Shown: piece by piece, positions 52,870 to 62,038 of the stretch
Layout: each line of letters opens with the position of its first letter
Position numbering within the stretch: the stretch's first letter is position 1
Source of the DNA: Desulforamulus reducens MI-1
GTDB lineage: Bacteria; Bacillota; Desulfotomaculia; Desulfotomaculales; Desulfotomaculaceae
Assembly: GCF_000016165.1 (NCBI RefSeq)
Contig: NC_009253.1
Coordinates: forward strand, 2,390,332 to 2,454,331
DNA: 64,000 nucleotides
Direction of reading: 5' to 3'
Position numbers and translations under genes: made by a program
Notes under the pieces: model-generated
Seen by the model: the letters and a program-made list of their open reading frames with translations, nothing else
Database searches by the model: none
Told to the model about the DNA's origin: nothing

Positions 52870-53637
52870 CTAATTATTTTTTGTCTTACGCAGCATATCT
52901 TCAGGTCTTTCTAATTGCATTTGATTACCACACAAAATGTAATCATCTGGACCATCTAATTTCCTTTCAAAATAACGTAAAATTCTTGTTACTGTATAGG
53001 TCATGATAAAATAAATAATACAGGCAACAAAGAATGATTCAAAATACCTGAAGTTGTTTCCTGCAACTGATTTTGTTTGGAAAAATAATTCCGTTACAGA
53101 TATTACGTTAAGTACAGAGGTATCTTTGATATTGATAATAAATTCATTGCCTGTTGCTGGTAAAATATTACGAATTACTTGTGGTATTATAACATTAAAC
53201 ATCGTTTGAACGTGATTCATACCTATTGCATGAGCTGCTTCAAATTGTCCTTTATCGATAGAAATAATACCACCACGAACAATTTCTGACATGTACGCCC
53301 CTGTATTAATAGATACGATAAAGATTGCTGCAACTAACCGATTCATATCCACGCCAAATGCTAAAGCGGAACCATAATAAATTACCATGGCTTGTACAAT
53401 CATTGGTGTGCCACGGAAGAATTCTATATAAGCAGATAAGATTGCATTAATAATTTTAATAGTGACTCTTTTGCCACCGCGTTCAGGCATTGGAATAGTA
53501 CGTATAATTCCTACTAATAAACCGATGATAAAACCCACAATAGTACCAATGATAGAAATTAAGAGTGTCACACCAGCACCACGAATGAACATTGGACCGT
53601 AGTCTGAAATAATTTTTACTATCCACTCAAAGGTCAT
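52870..53637 (-). CDS. Lysine-type polar amino acid ABC transporter permease
   Basis: A 255-residue HisM-type permease with 5 TM helices. The EAA loop is [20 protein letters not shown] near 135-154, which docks the ATPase, and [12 protein letters not shown] is typical near 73. Starts at ATG 53637 after AAAGGAGGAG. A strong hairpin separates it from the binding-protein gene. Confidence 0.95.
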   Translation of the reverse strand: MTFEWIVKIISDYGPMFIRGAGVTLLISIIGTIVGFIIGLLVGIIRTIPMPERGGKRVTIKIINAILSAYIEFFRGTPMIVQAMVIYYGSALAFGVDMNRLVAAIFIVSINTGAYMSEIVRGGIISIDKGQFEAAHAIGMNHVQTMFNVIIPQVIRNILPATGNEFIINIKDTSVLNVISVTELFFQTKSVAGNNFRYFESFFVACIIYFIMTYTVTRILRYFERKLDGPDDYILCGNQMQLERPEDMLRKTKNN

Positions 53638-53662
53638 CTTTCTCCTCCTTTAATAACGTTAT

Positions 53663-53695
53663 AAAACCGGGTGCATTTTGAATGCACCCGGTTTT
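53663..53695 (-). terminator. Intra-operon hairpin between binding protein and permease
   Basis: A perfect 15-bp stem (AAAACCGGGTGCATT and its complement) with a 3-nt loop and TTTT end. It would let the binding protein be made in excess over the membrane parts. Confidence 0.85.
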
Positions 53696-53704
53696 AAATT
53701 ATTG

Positions 53705-54544
53705 TTATTTAGCTGCCGGTTGATTCTTGATGGCACTATCCATAATTTGTGTACGTTCTTCCTCAGAGATACCTGCCAGGATCTTATTAATTTGTTCAGT
53801 TAATTCACTACCTTTTGCAATACCTACAGCAATTGCAGTATCGTCATCTGATGTAGTAAAGCCTTCTTTAAATTCTACCATGGCAAAGTTTGGGTTAGCC
53901 GTTGAAGCACTAACGCCTTCTGGACGTTCTGAGACGTATCCATCAATAATACCTGATTCAAGAGCCACTCTCATTGCTGGAAAGTTATCCATAGCTGGTT
54001 GTTTGGCAACACCTTTAATTTGATCGATTACTGTATAGTGGAAAGTATTTAATTGAGCAGTTACTTTTGCTCCATTGAAATCTTGGATAGATTTAGCTCC
54101 TTCATACTTGCCACCTTTTTTAACAACCATAACTAAATCAGATTTATAGTAGATATCTGAGAAGTCGATTGTTTTTTTACGTTCTGCAGTTGGTGACATA
54201 CCTGCGATAATTGCATCAATTTTACCTGAAGTTAATGCTGGAACAAGGCCATCCCATTCAGTTTTTACAATAACTAATTCTTTTCCTAGACCTTTGGCAA
54301 TCTTTTTAGCAATTTCTACATCATAGCCACCTGCATATTCAGCATTGCCATCAATTTTAACTGCGCCATTGGAATCATCCATTTGAGTCCAGTTGAATGG
54401 TGCATATCCACACTCAAGACCTACCTTAAATGTTCCACCTGTTTTTTCTTTTTTTGTTTCTGAACTACCACCTGATCCACATCCTGTTAATAGCAACATG
54501 ACTGCAAGAGACATTGCGATTAATATTGAAATTTTTTTCTTCAT
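53705..54544 (-). CDS. Lysine-type ABC transporter substrate-binding lipoprotein
   Basis: A 279-residue SBP_bac_3 lipoprotein. Signal peptide with lipobox LLTGC near residue 22; ligand-site segments VGLECGYAPFNW, GYDVEIAKKIAKGLGKELV and AGMSPTAERKKTIDFSDIYY. ATG 54544 is preferred over GTG 54550 because GGAGGA is 9 nt away. It is the first gene after the lysine riboswitch, so lysine is the likely cargo. Confidence 0.93.
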   Translation of the reverse strand: MKKKISILIAMSLAVMLLLTGCGSGGSSETKKEKTGGTFKVGLECGYAPFNWTQMDDSNGAVKIDGNAEYAGGYDVEIAKKIAKGLGKELVIVKTEWDGLVPALTSGKIDAIIAGMSPTAERKKTIDFSDIYYKSDLVMVVKKGGKYEGAKSIQDFNGAKVTAQLNTFHYTVIDQIKGVAKQPAMDNFPAMRVALESGIIDGYVSERPEGVSASTANPNFAMVEFKEGFTTSDDDTAIAVGIAKGSELTEQINKILAGISEEERTQIMDSAIKNQPAAK

Positions 54545-54652
54545 GACCACTTCTCCTCCTAATTAAATTTAGTTTAATATGTACCTTGAAACTAAAAAGC
54601 TAATGTCAATGTTTATAGGGGTTTATTCCATTGTTTAGCATTTACTAAATAC

Positions 54653-54900
54653 AAAAAGGCCTGAGGTGAACTCAGGCCGCAATAGGTATAGTTGCTCCCA
54701 ATCCCCTACCTTTTCCCAAATGAGATAGCACAACTCAATAAACCGGGAAGCTTATTGAGACAGTCCTGCAACTCTTAACTGCAGACCCAGCTAATAATAC
54801 TGAGAATATTATCAGCTTCGGCGACATCCCCTTCTCCTTAGTATCAACGCTTCTCAAACTTCACTAAAGACTGTTGAATATCGCACCTCTACCTCACCCG
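54653..54900 (-). ncRNA. Lysine riboswitch (L-box) with terminator
   Basis: The minus strand from about 54900 shows the lysine aptamer: GGGTGAGGTAGAGGTGCGA, AGTA...GGAGAAGGGGATGTCGCCGAAG broken by variable parts, GCTGGGTCTGCAG, GCAGGACTGTC and GAGTTGTGCTATCTCATT closing P1. A GGCCTGAG/CTCAGGCC terminator with T5 follows (54653-54678). Lysine binding should stop transcription of the ABC importer. Confidence 0.96.
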
Positions 54901-55090
54901 TTAAAAGTGAGGTTTTATGAAGTTATTGTTTAAATTTTACAACATCATTTTAGTTCTTGTCAACTAACTATGGAATTTTATATTAGACACATTAGACATA
55001 GGAATGGTTATTTTGTCTAACCTTTTAATCTAGGTAGACTAAATCATTGGTTTAACTTTAGCAAATGCTTAACAATGATGAAGTATGTCA
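54901..55090. other. Spacer between LIV operon end and lysine riboswitch
   Basis: AT-rich, no gene. It should hold the promoter of the lysine operon on its left side; CTTGTCAA/TTGACA-like elements occur near 54955-54962. No terminator with a clear stem was found after livF. Confidence 0.4.
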
Positions 55091-55795
55091 CTACCCACCA
55101 AGATATGCTTTTTTAACTTCCGGTGATTCAAGCAGTTCTTTAGCCTCACCAGCAAGTACAATCCTACCAGTTTCAACTACATAGCCTTTATGGGCTATAG
55201 ATAACGCCATCTTGGCATTTTGTTCTACTAGTAAAATTGTTGTTCCTTGTTCATTAAGTTCTTTAATGATGGAAAAAATTTCTTTTACTAGGATTGGCGA
55301 AAGACCCATGGATGGCTCGTCCAATAGTAGTAAGCGCGGATTAGACATGAGTGCCCGTCCCATGGCCAACATTTGTTGTTCACCACCAGATAAACTTCCA
55401 GCTAACTGATTTTTTCTTTCCAGCAGTCTGGGGAATTTTGCATAAACCTTCTCCATTCTTTGGGCTACTTCTTTTTTGTTTCTATTAAGATAGGCTCCCA
55501 GTTCTAAGTTTTCATAGATTGGCATGTTGGCAAAGATTCTACGTCCCTCGGGAACCTGAGTTAAACCTTGCTTAACTATATCTTGAGTAGCTAGGTTGGT
55601 AATATCTTTGCCTTCAAAAAAAATTTTTCCTGTTTTAGGTTTTATAAAGCCGCAAATTGTATTAAGGGTAGATGTTTTTCCTGCTCCATTAGCACCTATA
55701 AGTGTAACGATTTGACCTTGAGGTACCTCCAGGGAAATACCCTTAATGGCATGTATTGCACCGTAATATACGTGTACATCTTCAACTTTGAGCAT
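55091..55795 (-). CDS. livF: Branched-chain amino acid ABC transporter ATPase
   Basis: A 234-residue LivF ATPase: Walker A GANGAGKTS, signature LSGGEQQ, Walker B LLLLDEPSMGLSP. The length is normal. ATG 55795 shares a base with the stop of livG (TAATG). Last gene of the LIV operon. Confidence 0.95.
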   Translation of the reverse strand: MLKVEDVHVYYGAIHAIKGISLEVPQGQIVTLIGANGAGKTSTLNTICGFIKPKTGKIFFEGKDITNLATQDIVKQGLTQVPEGRRIFANMPIYENLELGAYLNRNKKEVAQRMEKVYAKFPRLLERKNQLAGSLSGGEQQMLAMGRALMSNPRLLLLDEPSMGLSPILVKEIFSIIKELNEQGTTILLVEQNAKMALSIAHKGYVVETGRIVLAGEAKELLESPEVKKAYLGG

Positions 55796-56562
55796 TAGGA
55801 GGCCTCCTCTCCAAGATAAGCTTCGATTACCCGATGGTTATTCTTGATCTCATCCGGAGTTCCCATAGCAATGATTTGACCGTAATCCAGTACATATATT
55901 TTTTCGCACACACCCATAACTAGGGACATATCATGTTCAATCAAAAGAATGGTAAGGTCAAATTCCTTACGTATCCATTGAATTAGTTCCATTAGATCAT
56001 TGGTTTCTTGTGGGTTCATACCAGCCGCCGGTTCATCAAGGAGAAGCACCTGGGGCTCACAAGCCATGGCCCGAGCAATTTCAAGTCTTCTCTGTTCGCC
56101 ATAGGGCAGATTTTTAGCTAAATCATCATATTTATGATCTAATTTAAAAATCTTTAGTAGATCCATTGATTTCTCATGCATTTCTTTTTCACCAGCATAA
56201 AACCCTGGCAATCTGCAGATGGCACTGACTAAACCATATTTAGCATGACTGTGATAGGCTATTTTTAAGTTATCAATGACTGATAGGTCACTAAAGAGTC
56301 GTATATTTTGAAAGGTTCGGGCGATCCCTCTCTGATTGATCTGATAAGGTTTATAACCAACCAGATTCTTGTCAGCCAAACAAATCTCTCCGCTAGTTGG
56401 CAGGTATACTCCTGTAAGCATGTTAAAAAGTGTAGTTTTACCTGCCCCGTTGGGCCCAATGAGACCTGCTAAATCATTTTTATTCAGTTCAAAATTTACA
56501 TTTGATACAGCCTTTAGGCCACCGAAAGATATGGACAGGTTACTGACCGATAGAAGTGCCAT
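55795..56562 (-). CDS. livG: Branched-chain amino acid ABC transporter ATPase
   Basis: A 255-residue LivG ATPase with Walker A GPNGAGKTT, ARTFQNIRLF typical of LivG, a signature-loop PYGEQRRLEIARA and Walker B VLLLDEPAAGMNP. ATG 56562 follows GGGGGAG; it lies 23 nt inside the 3' end of livM. Confidence 0.95.
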   Translation of the reverse strand: MALLSVSNLSISFGGLKAVSNVNFELNKNDLAGLIGPNGAGKTTLFNMLTGVYLPTSGEICLADKNLVGYKPYQINQRGIARTFQNIRLFSDLSVIDNLKIAYHSHAKYGLVSAICRLPGFYAGEKEMHEKSMDLLKIFKLDHKYDDLAKNLPYGEQRRLEIARAMACEPQVLLLDEPAAGMNPQETNDLMELIQWIRKEFDLTILLIEHDMSLVMGVCEKIYVLDYGQIIAMGTPDEIKNNHRVIEAYLGEEAS

Positions 56563-57514
56563 GCTGTTTCTCCCCCTTATCCTTCGATTTTTCGCCAAAC
56601 ACACTCAAACTAAATTCCTTGGTGCCCATGAGACCTTGGGGTCTAAATATCATAATGATAATCAATAACAAGGCGTAAATAACCAAACGTAGAGAAACCA
56701 GACTTTGTAGAGAGGCCGATAAAATAGTAAGGCCAATGGCAGCGATAATCGAACCAGTAATACTACCTTGCCCACCCAAAACAACCATTACCAAAATATC
56801 AAAGGATTTAAGGAAGTTAAATGTACCCGGCTGAATGGTATAGAAATAATGGGCATGTAATCCTCCAGCAAGACCAGCAAAAAATGAACCAATGGTAAAA
56901 GCCATAACCTTGTATTTAGTGGTATTTATGCCCATGGCCTCGGCGGCAATCTCATTCTCCCTAATGGATACAGTTGCCCTGCCGTGGGTGGAATTTATAA
57001 AGTTGGTAATAATTACTACCGTTAATACAGTTAACCAGAACACCCAAGTCCAATTAGCCATTTTAGGGATGCCGGAAAGGCCATAGGCACCGCCGATGTA
57101 GTCAATATTAACAATGACACCGCGAATAATTTCTCCAAAACCAAGGGTAGCAATTGCTAAGTAGTCACCCCGTAGACGCAAGGTAGGCAGACCAACCAGA
57201 ATACCGAAAATTCCTGCAACAACTGCCCCAAATAAAAGAGCCACAGGGAAGGGTAGTCCTGCTTTGATAGTAATAATAGCTGCCCCATAGGCTCCGATAG
57301 CCATAAAACCAGCGTGACCGATGGAAAACTGTCCGTTAAAACCATTAATTAGGTTTAGGCTCACCGCTAGAATAATATTGATACCGATTAATATTAGGTT
57401 AAGTTCATAAAAGGGATTGATAATGCCGGTTTGGATTAATAAATAAACGCTACCCCAAATAGCCAGCAAGGCCATAAAAATAACAATTTGTTTGCCTAGA
57501 TTTCGCTTAAACAT
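56540..57514 (-). CDS. livM: Branched-chain amino acid ABC transporter permease
   Basis: A 324-residue LivM permease with about 9-10 TM helices and the loops GFNGQFSIGHAGFMAIGAYG and RENEIAAEAMGINTTKYKVM, the ATPase-docking segment. ATG 57514 is preferred from AGGTG 6 nt upstream; ATG 57520 and GTG 57523 are alternatives. Nearly abuts livH. Confidence 0.94.
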   Translation of the reverse strand: MFKRNLGKQIVIFMALLAIWGSVYLLIQTGIINPFYELNLILIGINIILAVSLNLINGFNGQFSIGHAGFMAIGAYGAAIITIKAGLPFPVALLFGAVVAGIFGILVGLPTLRLRGDYLAIATLGFGEIIRGVIVNIDYIGGAYGLSGIPKMANWTWVFWLTVLTVVIITNFINSTHGRATVSIRENEIAAEAMGINTTKYKVMAFTIGSFFAGLAGGLHAHYFYTIQPGTFNFLKSFDILVMVVLGGQGSITGSIIAAIGLTILSASLQSLVSLRLVIYALLLIIIMIFRPQGLMGTKEFSLSVFGEKSKDKGEKQHGTSIGQ

Positions 57515-57523
57515 CAACATCAC

Positions 57524-58405
57524 CTACACTTTCTCCCGGACATTCTTGCCAAACAAGCCGGCGGGCAAGACTATGAGGATAATAATTAGAATGATGAAGG
57601 CAGCAGGATCACGGTACAAGGATTTACCATAACCGCTGACCATGGCCTCCACAATACCCAACAAAAATCCACCAGCCATAGCTCCGGGGATGATGCCAAT
57701 GCCACCTAAAACAGCAGCTACGAAGGCCTTTAAACCTGGCATAATACCCATTAACGGGTTAATGGCATTGTAGTAAATGCCTACCAATACACCTGCTGCA
57801 GCTGCCAAGGAGGAACCTATGGCAAAGGTAAAGGAAATTGTATTATTAACGTTGATACCCATTAACTGCGCTGCTTGTTTATCATAGGAAACTGCACGCA
57901 TTGCTTTCCCCATTCTGGTTTTGTGAACGATGTACTGTAATAACAGCATTAGAACAACTGTAATAACTAAAATAATTATTTGTCTGTTTGTAATTACCAA
58001 ATTACCAAACAGCTTATATTGCACTTCAGATAACACCTGGGGAAAGGTACGAACATCTGGTTTTACTAGCAACATCATGCCATACTCTAGAAATAATGAA
58101 ACACCAATGGCGGTAATTAAGGCGGCAATTCTAGGTGAATTACGCAGCGGTTTATAGGCTAGCTTTTCTATGACGACCCCTAGAATAGCACAGACAATCA
58201 TGGCCAATAATAATGCAGGTATAAAAGACCAACCTAGGATGGCTGTGGCAAAGAAGCCAAGGTAGGCACCCACCATATAAATATCACCATGGGCAAAGTT
58301 TATTAATTGAACTATACCATAGACCATGGTATAGCCCAGTGCTATGAGGGCATAGATGCTCCCTAGGGATATACCGTTAATCAATTGTTGAAAAAAAACT
58401 TCCAA
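57524..58405 (-). CDS. livH: Branched-chain amino acid ABC transporter permease
   Basis: A 293-residue LivH permease with 8 TM helices: NGISLGSIYALIALGYTMVY, INFAHGDIYMVGAY and SYDKQAAQLMGINVNNTISF. TTG 58405 is preferred because GAGGTG is 6 nt upstream; GTG 58414 overlaps that site. It follows the livK terminator-like hairpin. Confidence 0.93.
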   Translation of the reverse strand: MEVFFQQLINGISLGSIYALIALGYTMVYGIVQLINFAHGDIYMVGAYLGFFATAILGWSFIPALLLAMIVCAILGVVIEKLAYKPLRNSPRIAALITAIGVSLFLEYGMMLLVKPDVRTFPQVLSEVQYKLFGNLVITNRQIIILVITVVLMLLLQYIVHKTRMGKAMRAVSYDKQAAQLMGINVNNTISFTFAIGSSLAAAAGVLVGIYYNAINPLMGIMPGLKAFVAAVLGGIGIIPGAMAGGFLLGIVEAMVSGYGKSLYRDPAAFIILIIILIVLPAGLFGKNVREKV

Positions 58406-58440
58406 AGCGGCCACCTCTATCAGTTGTTTTAGAGTTGCTT

Positions 58441-58480
58441 AAAAAGATAGTGAGGGAGTGAGACTCCCTCACTATCTTTT
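58441..58480 (-). terminator. Intra-operon hairpin between livK and livH
   Basis: A near-perfect stem of about 19 bp (AAAGATAGTGAGGGAGT and its complement), with T-runs. Like the one in the lysine operon, it probably lowers permease/ATPase levels relative to the binding protein. Confidence 0.88.
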
Positions 58481-58497
58481 ATTTAGGCTTGGTTTCC

Positions 58498-59682
58498 TTA
58501 AGGTTGTACGTAGGTTTTATAGACTTGTTTGCCATCTTTCATTTCTAGGATAACAGCACCTTTTATGGGGTTATGGTTCTCATCAAATGACAGTTTTCCA
58601 GTTATAGCTTGCACATCCTTGGCATTGGCCAGTGCTTCTTTTATTTTCTCAGGAGATGCGTCTTCGGAACGCTTGATGGCATCTACCAATAATACGGCAG
58701 TATCATAACCAAGGGCTGCAAAAGTATCGGGAACTTGGCCAAATTTTGCTTGATATTTTTCGACAAAACCTTTAATTTCAGGGTCATCTTTCTGAGATGA
58801 ATAGTGATTGCTAAAATAGGTATTGTTTAGGGCTGCACCACCAGCAATTTCCGGTAATTTAGGAGAATCCCAACCGTCGCCACCCAGGAAGGGAACTGTA
58901 ATACCAATTTCTCTACCTTGCTTAACGATCTTACCTACTGGCTCATAATAAGCAGGAACATAGATTACATCTGGATTTAAACCTTTTATTTTTGTTAAAG
59001 TTGCTTTAAAATCTTGGTCTTCTGGCATAAAGGCTTCCTCACCAACAATTTTGCCACCTTGTTTAATGAAGGAATCTTTAAAGAACTGGGCCAGACCTTT
59101 GGCATAGGGAGACTGGTTATCAACATAAAGAACAGCTGTCTTAGCTTTCAAATCGTTAGTGGCAAAGTTAGCCATTACAATGCCTTGGAAAGGATCGATA
59201 AAGCAGGTACGAAAAACATAGTCGCGAACCTTTTTAGTGTTAGGATCAACGGTTACTTCCAAGGCAGTACCAGAGGGAGTGATAATGGGAACTTTGTTAT
59301 CTGTAGCCACTTGCATAAAACCCATGGTATTGCCGGAAGTTGCAGCACCCATTACTGCTACTACTTTGTCTTGGGTAATTAAGCGAGTTGCTACGTTCGC
59401 AGCTTCTGTTGCATCTGATTTATTATCCATAACATTAAACTTAATTTTCTTTCCAAGAACTCCACCAGCAGCATTTACTTCTTCAAAATACATCTCGGCG
59501 CCATTTTTCATGGCTGTACCGAAGGTAGCAACAGGACCGCTCAATTCAAGGTTACCACCAATGACGATTTCATTGGCATCGGCTGCTTTCTTTTCTTCTC
59601 CGCCGCCGCCACATCCACTAACCAATCCGGCTAGCATGACTAGGGCTACTAGCAAGGCGGCTAATCTAAAATGTTTTTTCAT
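58498..59682 (-). CDS. livK: Branched-chain amino acid-binding lipoprotein
   Basis: A 394-residue periplasmic-type binding protein (Peripla_BP_6) anchored as lipoprotein: lipobox LVSGC near residue 24, then VIGGNLELSGPVATFGTAM, VMGAATSGNTMGFMQVA and FLGGDGWDSPKLPEIAG. ATG 59682 follows GAGGAGGGG. It heads the LIV operon livK-livH-livM-livG-livF, the standard order. Cargo is probably Leu/Ile/Val, though related proteins bind amides or other amino acids. Confidence 0.93.
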   Translation of the reverse strand: MKKHFRLAALLVALVMLAGLVSGCGGGGEEKKAADANEIVIGGNLELSGPVATFGTAMKNGAEMYFEEVNAAGGVLGKKIKFNVMDNKSDATEAANVATRLITQDKVVAVMGAATSGNTMGFMQVATDNKVPIITPSGTALEVTVDPNTKKVRDYVFRTCFIDPFQGIVMANFATNDLKAKTAVLYVDNQSPYAKGLAQFFKDSFIKQGGKIVGEEAFMPEDQDFKATLTKIKGLNPDVIYVPAYYEPVGKIVKQGREIGITVPFLGGDGWDSPKLPEIAGGAALNNTYFSNHYSSQKDDPEIKGFVEKYQAKFGQVPDTFAALGYDTAVLLVDAIKRSEDASPEKIKEALANAKDVQAITGKLSFDENHNPIKGAVILEMKDGKQVYKTYVQP

Positions 59683-59862
59683 TTTACCCCTCCTCATTCG
59701 TTAACTAAACATTAAACAAAACCAATCCCCTGTCAGTCTTTTAAACACCTCCCGCCATAATTTATAAATAAAAATGATAAAATTTTCTAAAACAATATTC
59801 CACAGCAGTAAGTAAATTCCTTCAGGATATTAGTAAATAGTTTGTTTTTTTAAATAAAAAAA

Positions 59863-59891
59863 TAGATATAATATGTACAAAATACTGACAA
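59863..59891 (-). promoter_or_regulatory. Likely livK promoter
   Basis: TTGTCA (59891-59886) and TATCTA (59868-59863) separated by 17 nt, about 180 nt before the livK start. The leader between has no recognised riboswitch. Confidence 0.55.
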
Positions 59892-59905
59892 TGATAAAAA
59901 ATAAA

Positions 59906-59936
59906 ACCCGTAAATCAATAATTCTGATTTACGGGT
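59906..59936 (-). terminator. Terminator-like hairpin upstream of the livK promoter
   Basis: ACCCGTAAATCA and TGATTTACGGGT arms around 7 nt, then TTTTATTTTTT in the minus direction. It would insulate the LIV promoter from transcripts arriving from the right. Confidence 0.8.
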
Positions 59937-60024
59937 AGCTAATTAAATTGAGTAGAGCATGTATTTTTTTTTTGATGGACATTAGAAACACAAGTATAAT
60001 AGAAGTTGAAAGGGGTCATAAAAG

Positions 60025-60442
60025 ATGGCAAAGCAATATAGTTCAGAATTCAAAATGGAAGCCATTAAACGGGTGGAATCCTCTGAAGGTTCCATAGCCT
60101 CGGTTGCAAAAGAGTTAGGTGTAAACACTAACACGCTACATGGTTGGTTAAAAAAAATTTCGTGAGAAGCCTGAAGTTCCCTTCCCAGGTAGTGGGAAAT
60201 TAAGTCCGGAACAAATTCAAACCATCACCTGCCAGTGGCGGAGAATATTTTAAACCGTCAGTTTTCAGCAGAAAAACCCAATATGAAAATGGTCAGCGAC
60301 ATAACCTATCTATGGACAAAAGAAGGCTGGCTTTATATAGCTGGGTGAATATGTTGAGATTTTTTATAACAGACAGCGATTATATGAGACTAATGGATAT
60401 TTAACACCGGAGGAATATTACTCTGCAGCGATGGTAGCTTAA
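60025..60442 (+). pseudogene. Decayed IS3-family transposase (orfA frameshift, orfB fragments)
   Basis: ATG 60025, after AAAGGGG, opens an orfA-like frame (YSSEFKMEAIKRVESSEG, VAKELGVNTNTLHGWLKK) with an HTH of IS3 type. It is broken at a run of eight A near 60150: one extra A stops it, and [19 protein letters not shown] continues in another frame. Fragments of orfB follow ([15 protein letters not shown], then YVEIFYNRQRLYETNGYLTP to the stop at 60442), so most of the catalytic core is deleted. Ends near 59975 (TGGACATTAG) and 60474 (GTAATCGGACA) may be the IS inverted repeats. Confidence 0.85.
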
Positions 60443-60895
60443 GGCATCAGAATTAATGAATAATTGTAATCGGACACTTCACAAAGATTATAAACAGGCG
60501 GTCTCCAGAGGGAGGGGAAAAATTCCCACTATCCACAACAGGTAACCGCCGCCTGCGGTCGAGCGAAGCGAAGATTCTTGACTTCATGTGCTAGACTGAA
60601 TGGACCAGACCGAGGTAACCAGATTTTAGCGTATATCCGTTGGTCGGGTAATTTTAAATTAGCACATGGAGTCAAGAACGGTGGCCAGGTTACTACCAGA
60701 CCACTGCACATAATCAATATCTTGATAGGCTAACGAAATATTAAGCAATTCTATGAAACAGGAAGCAATACTTGTGTTTTATGTGTCTATTTAACGGGGG
60801 ACGCCGCAGTACTGTTATACTACAATCCTGTACGGCACACAGGTTTTTAACAACTGCAATATTAATATCACATAGGGTATCAACGATATTACCCA
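60443..60895. other. Non-coding region with an interrupted palindrome
   Basis: No gene is supported across 453 nt. It contains a GGCGGT/ACCGCC pair (60497 and 60545), the interrupted palindrome listed next and a GC-rich spot near 60796-60820. Base composition is richer in GC than the flanking spacers, which argues for a structured or imported element. Confidence 0.5.
60575..60678. repeat. Interrupted inverted repeat, 19-nt arms
   Basis: Left arm 60575-60593 and right arm 60660-60678 are reverse complements with one mismatch (TTCTTGACT[T/C]CATGTGCTA). Outside them GTAACC near 60542 and its complement near 60686 extend the symmetry to about 150 nt. The 66-nt centre has its own weak pairing. 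It could be a MITE-like element or an RNA. Confidence 0.75.
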
Positions 60896-61948
60896 TCATG
60901 CTTCCACCTTCCTATTACTAAAATCTCCTAGTTCACCTTGATAAACCCGCAAAATCCCCTCCGCCAACTTACACATATCTTCCCTTAACCAACCCGGCTC
61001 CAGCACTTCCACTGTATCTCCCCATTGGACAAGCCATGTCTTCATTTCTGTTATACCGCAAACCCTAAAGCCAACAATGATAGACCCATCCGGTAGCTCT
61101 TCTTCCAAAACCTGCGATGGGTGATATATCAAATTTTTTACCCGGTGAGCTACACGGTGGTTAAACTTTAGCCTAATCTGACATACCTCTCCGTCATTCA
61201 TCACACCCCAGCTATGGGCCATATATTCCTTTAAATCAAAATCAGTGGGGTACTGGAAGGTTTCGGAAGTATACGGAAATACATCTCTAATTTGATCAAC
61301 CCGGAAAACACGAATGGCATTCCGTTCAAGACACTGACCAACCAGATACCAATTCTGCCTTTTACAAATCAGGCCATAGGGTTCCACTACCCGTTCAGTC
61401 TCTTTCTGGCTGTGAGTAACAAAATATTTAATTTTCACCCGATAACAAACCTTCAAGGCCTGGACTAGCTTTGAAAACATCTCACCTACCTGTTCCGGCT
61501 CCACCAGGGTTTCCTCCACCAGGTGGATACGATTCTGCAGCTTTTCCACCGCTAATTCTTTGGGATTGTAATGATACTTAAATAAAGTGGAAACCAGGGC
61601 ATCCTTTAGTTCATTTAAATGACCAGTCAAGGCAGAACCCTTCTGCTGCAGCAAGCTCAAAAATAATACTGTAGCCTTTTCCGGACTAAGGCTGGGTAAA
61701 TAGCCAACTTCTAGGCAGTAACAGGTTTTCTTAATCCCTTCAATATGCCGCTCCTGTTTTACCAGGGGAACCCTCAGATCATTCGCAATGGTATTTAAAT
61801 CCCTATACACCTGCCGCTCAGCAACCTCAAATTTATCCATTAGTTCATTAACGGTAACCCCGCCATAGGGTGTTCTTTTATTAATAAGGTCGATTATCAT
61901 ATTTAGTCGTAAACCCTTAGTGGCATCTTTCTTCGCCCGCTCAGTCAT
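60896..61948 (-). CDS. HTH-WYL transcriptional regulator
   Basis: A 350-residue regulator. Residues 15-75 are an HTH_11/DeoR-like winged helix (VTVNELMDKFEVAERQVYRD). Residues about 150-235 are the WYL domain (KYFVTHSQKETERVVEPYGL, NWYLVGQCLERNAIRVFRVD), with the WYL triad as WYLVG. A WCX C-terminal extension (about 255-340) follows. ATG 61948 follows AGGAGG. WYL proteins sense nucleic acid or nucleotide ligands and often regulate stress or defence genes; no target is obvious here. Confidence 0.9.
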   Translation of the reverse strand: MTERAKKDATKGLRLNMIIDLINKRTPYGGVTVNELMDKFEVAERQVYRDLNTIANDLRVPLVKQERHIEGIKKTCYCLEVGYLPSLSPEKATVLFLSLLQQKGSALTGHLNELKDALVSTLFKYHYNPKELAVEKLQNRIHLVEETLVEPEQVGEMFSKLVQALKVCYRVKIKYFVTHSQKETERVVEPYGLICKRQNWYLVGQCLERNAIRVFRVDQIRDVFPYTSETFQYPTDFDLKEYMAHSWGVMNDGEVCQIRLKFNHRVAHRVKNLIYHPSQVLEEELPDGSIIVGFRVCGITEMKTWLVQWGDTVEVLEPGWLREDMCKLAEGILRVYQGELGDFSNRKVEA

Positions 61949-62038
61949 TATTAGAACCTCCTGCCCTATTCTAATAAGGTATTTTCTAATATCTAAGTTC
62001 GGCAGGATAATACAAAAACCTCTAGCAATTAACCTAAA

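Noticed and set aside
60529-60717. 62-codon minus-strand frame over the interrupted palindrome
   Set aside because: The sequence is explained by the inverted repeat; no Shine-Dalgarno and no recognisable domain.
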